Assembly: GCF_901709675.1 (NCBI RefSeq)
Contig: NC_051092.1
Span: 4,716,491-4,780,490 of the forward strand
DNA length: 64,000 nucleotides
Reading direction: 5' to 3'
Source: Syngnathus acus
Taxonomy: Eukaryota; Chordata; Actinopteri; Syngnathiformes; Syngnathidae
The translations under genes and the position numbers were made by a program. This document shows positions 58,229-64,000 of this stretch, in pieces. The first letter of the stretch is position 1. Every line of letters starts with the position of its first letter. Below the pieces are notes generated by a model. The model saw only the letters and a list, made by a program, of their open reading frames with translations, had not been told where the DNA came from and made no database searches.

Positions 58229-59080
58229 AACCAAAGCAATGTTATATCACAACCTAGGAGTTTTAATTAGGCGACTTTACGAATACACACAAAATGACCC
58301 AATTTTTTTAAAGGCGAAGTCAACTCCATATTATGTTCTGTGCAACCCCACGACTGGAAAATCAGTGTTCTGATGAACATTTTGTTTGTGGAATATGAAT
58401 GAAACAGTCTAACAATCCAAGCGGCCATTTCGCCACTTGCCGTCAACTGGAAATGACATTCACAGTTGCCAGGGCTAAAGTCCCAACCAGTCACAGCTCA
58501 GCTTCAGAAAATTGCTGTTTTAATCATAATGCTGTGCTTAGACTAATGGGGGGCACGTAAAGATTTGGGGTTGACTTCCTCTTTAACCTGTCTAACACTT
58601 GGAAATGTAATTGCGACACGGACACACGCACAAGGCACTGTGCTGTAATTGTGAACGCATTGATCAATGAAGCATTTTCCAGCAAAGGAGCAGCAGTTAA
58701 GTCGGGTGTGAAATCAAAAGAAAACATCAGAAAAATTGTTACTTTTCCTACGAGGATATTTCTTCACAGCATTTTCTCACACAGGTTGCTTCCTGTAAAA
58801 CGGCGGTGCTTATTGCAGATATGGCGTTATGCGTTCACTAACGTTAGCACCGTTGGCACAAATCAACAACAATCATTCCTGTTCATTGAGGCACAGATCC
58901 AACATAATGAAAATGGGAAGATTTTCTTCCAAATCTGAAAACTGGCAGATTACTGTCATTATTTTTGAGATGACGTCTTCAAAGTCTTGCTAGCATATGG
59001 TTGGTTTGCAATTTGTTGTTTCTTGCGGCTTTTACTATGACTGCAGGACGGAAACGCGCTTCCGGTGGACGTGCGTGCGT

Positions 59081-62493
<3,413 letters not shown>

Positions 62494-62613
62494 GTCGACA
62501 GGTGGTCGCCGAGTTTCTTCTTGATTCAAACAACTAACGCGCTTTTTAACTTCTCGGTGTCCTCCCAGTCTGGCAATCTACTTCTATTATGTTTCCGGAC
62601 TTTGCCCAATTTA

Positions 62614-62648
62614 GCCCCGCCTCCTCCGGTTTCCTCTCTTCTGATTGG
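62614..62648 (-). promoter_or_regulatory. Catalase promoter motifs: GC box and CCAAT box
   Basis: On the minus strand, CCAAT at 62648-62644 (within AGCCAATCAGAAG) lies upstream of GGAGGCGGGGC at 62624-62614, about 120-155 bases above the catalase ATG at 62493. These are NF-Y and Sp1 type sites. Known vertebrate catalase promoters are TATA-poor with GC and CCAAT boxes, so the arrangement fits. A weak TTAAAAAG lies closer to the start codon. Confidence 0.6.
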
Positions 62649-62659
62649 CTGACGCGCAA

Positions 62660-63024
62660 GATGTTGACCTACTTTTGGGACCATAAGAAAAACAAATATG
62701 ACATAAGGTAATCTTGAGTCAATTCAATAATTTATCTGGCCTCGATTAAACTATGCTCCCAAGCTGTTTTACCAGATAGCTCGCTAGCTCAGTTGTTTTT
62801 GTGTAGATGTATAACTCGATGGATAAACTGAATGGCTAACCAGCAGGTTTACCAGATACAGAGGTTTCTAAAAAAATATTTTGATTTTATTTTTCTGTGC
62901 TAATTTTTTTGAGTTAACCGAATAAAAACAATTGTCCTGTCAGGGGAGTGAATCATTTGTCAAGTTACCATCACTGTCAAGTTAAAAAGTAGGTCAATGT
63001 CAAAACTGCTTCAGTTGAATTGCT
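62660..63024. other. Short intergenic stretch between syt12 and catalase
   Basis: AT-rich DNA with no exon or repeat that I can name. It separates the probable poly(A) signal of synaptotagmin-12 (63025) from the catalase promoter, so the two genes are about 0.4 kb apart head to tail. Confidence 0.5.
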
Positions 63025-63030
63025 TTTATT
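63025..63030 (-). terminator. Candidate poly(A) signal of synaptotagmin-12
   Basis: AATAAA on the minus strand, about 780 bases after the stop codon at 63811. It is the first canonical signal downstream. Confidence 0.45.
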
Positions 63031-63810
63031 TCAAAGAGCATTTACACAAGCTGGCGCTCCGGGCATTAGAGCTTCATGCATTGTCATGGAGGAGGCGAAC
63101 AGAATTGCTAGATGGAAATGGAAAATATTGCTATTATTTGGCACATACAGAAATATAATTTAATGTCACGTGGTCGCGGTGCGAAATATTTCTGGAGTTA
63201 TTTCAAATGTGAGAATGCAGTCAAAAGTGGACTATGCATGTGACCGGTTAGGAAAATGACTAAAATGTTCAGAAAATGTCAACAAGAAAACTAAAATGTA
63301 AATTTACGTTTGTCACAATTGACAGGGAGAAACACCATTTACACTCTTTATAATGCCAGCGGGTCTACTACTGTAAGAATAAAAAAACAGCGCAACATGA
63401 CGACAACGCGCTGATCATACTCTACCGGACGTTTGATTCGGCTATATCTGCAAATAGATCACCTGGGAATTTAAAAGAGTATCTGGATTGTGTTTCTTCA
63501 AAGCAACATCAAACACAGCACCAATCTGCTAGACTGGAAAGGAGACTTTATGTGACATGGATTCATGATTGTGTATATGTTGGATGCATGGCACATTTTT
63601 GTAGGGGTTCACTGTACTTAGAATTTCTTCATTTTTCTTAAGTATTGTGACATGATAGTGGTGTTGTTTAGAAGTGCATTCAGTCCCCACTAAAGACCAA
63701 GGTCCCGATTGCATGGCCTGCCACTGAAATACTGAGATCTGTTTCTCATATTTTGCAGCTAACCAAGATCACCAAAAATTAGCTCTTGCGTGTGATGTCA
63801 GCGTTTGACT

Positions 63811-63984
63811 TCAGACCCTGCGCAGCGGGTGCCACATGGACACGGGCTTCCTCAGCGTGGCCAGCATTTGGTTCCAGTGAGTGATCCCCATGCCACCGGC
63901 CTCTGGACCGATGATTACATGACCCAGGTTCTCGCCCCGCCCGTCGTCGGATGCCTCAGCGACGGTGACCCGCAGCGAGAGCTC
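63811..63984 (-). CDS. syt12: Synaptotagmin-12, last coding exon (partial gene)
   Basis: The exon starts after an ATGCAG acceptor (63985-63990) and gives 57 codons to TGA at 63811. It reads ELSLRVTVAEASDDGRGENL, then GHVIIGPEAGGMGITHWNQM and LATLRKPVSMWHPLRRV. This is the end of a C2B domain: the HWNQML helix and the WHPL motif near the C-terminus are synaptotagmin signatures. The phrases DGRGxNxGHVIIGP and ATLRxPVSMWH match synaptotagmin-12 as I remember it, better than other paralogues. Synaptotagmin-12 is a vesicle protein whose C2 domains do not bind calcium in the usual way. The remaining exons lie to the right of the window. Family certainty is high, paralogue certainty moderate. Confidence 0.88.
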   Translation of the reverse strand, partial: ELSLRVTVAEASDDGRGENLGHVIIGPEAGGMGITHWNQMLATLRKPVSMWHPLRRV

Positions 63985-64000
63985 CTGCATGGAAGTTAAA

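Overview
The window is vertebrate nuclear DNA, almost certainly from a ray-finned (teleost) fish. All protein-coding genes are split by GT-AG introns. Both tRNA genes have vertebrate sequence, one with a tRNA-Tyr type intron. The interspersed repeats are of fish type: a tRNA-derived SINE with a (GGAT)n tail, an L2-like LINE fossil, and short elements such as the 'TTTATTAGGTACACC' family. A percomorph (for example a pipefish or seahorse) would fit, but the sequence alone does not fix the species.

Layout. Positions 1-195 look like the end of an intron (the window opens on GTAAGG). They are followed by an unrecognised plus-strand terminal exon with a long AT-rich 3' UTR and a poly(A) signal at 836. 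From about 0.9 to 44 kb I see no convincing protein-coding gene. This stretch holds microsatellites, an intron-containing tRNA-Tyr gene at 10.2 kb, two young SINE copies in opposite orientation (19.0 and 36.7 kb), a dead LINE reverse-transcriptase fragment (24.5 kb), several short dispersed repeats, two regulatory-looking blocks with inverted repeats (2.1 and 38.7 kb) and a broken coding-like stretch near 41.6 kb.

The right third is gene-dense, and all its protein genes lie on the minus strand. From high to low coordinates they are: the last exon of synaptotagmin-12 (63.8-64.0 kb); complete catalase, 13 coding exons and 526 aa (59.1-62.5 kb); an initiator tRNA-Met (57.6 kb); two two-exon IFITM/CD225 genes in tandem (55.6-56.5 and 53.2-54.6 kb); and a complete 11-exon LDH2-family malate/lactate-type dehydrogenase of 362 aa (44.3-49.75 kb). 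I built the exon structures by hand from splice sites and reading phase, and every exon joins in frame.

The genes do not form one pathway. Catalase removes peroxisomal hydrogen peroxide, the IFITM proteins are predicted membrane-organising antiviral-type factors, the LDH2-type enzyme is a predicted NAD(P)-dependent 2-hydroxyacid dehydrogenase, and synaptotagmin-12 is a vesicle protein. I found no clearly new system. The points most worth checking are the LDH2-type gene with an 8-nt first coding exon, the IFITM pair with divergent tails, the coding-like fossil near 41.6 kb, and the regulatory-looking inverted-repeat blocks in the gene-poor region.
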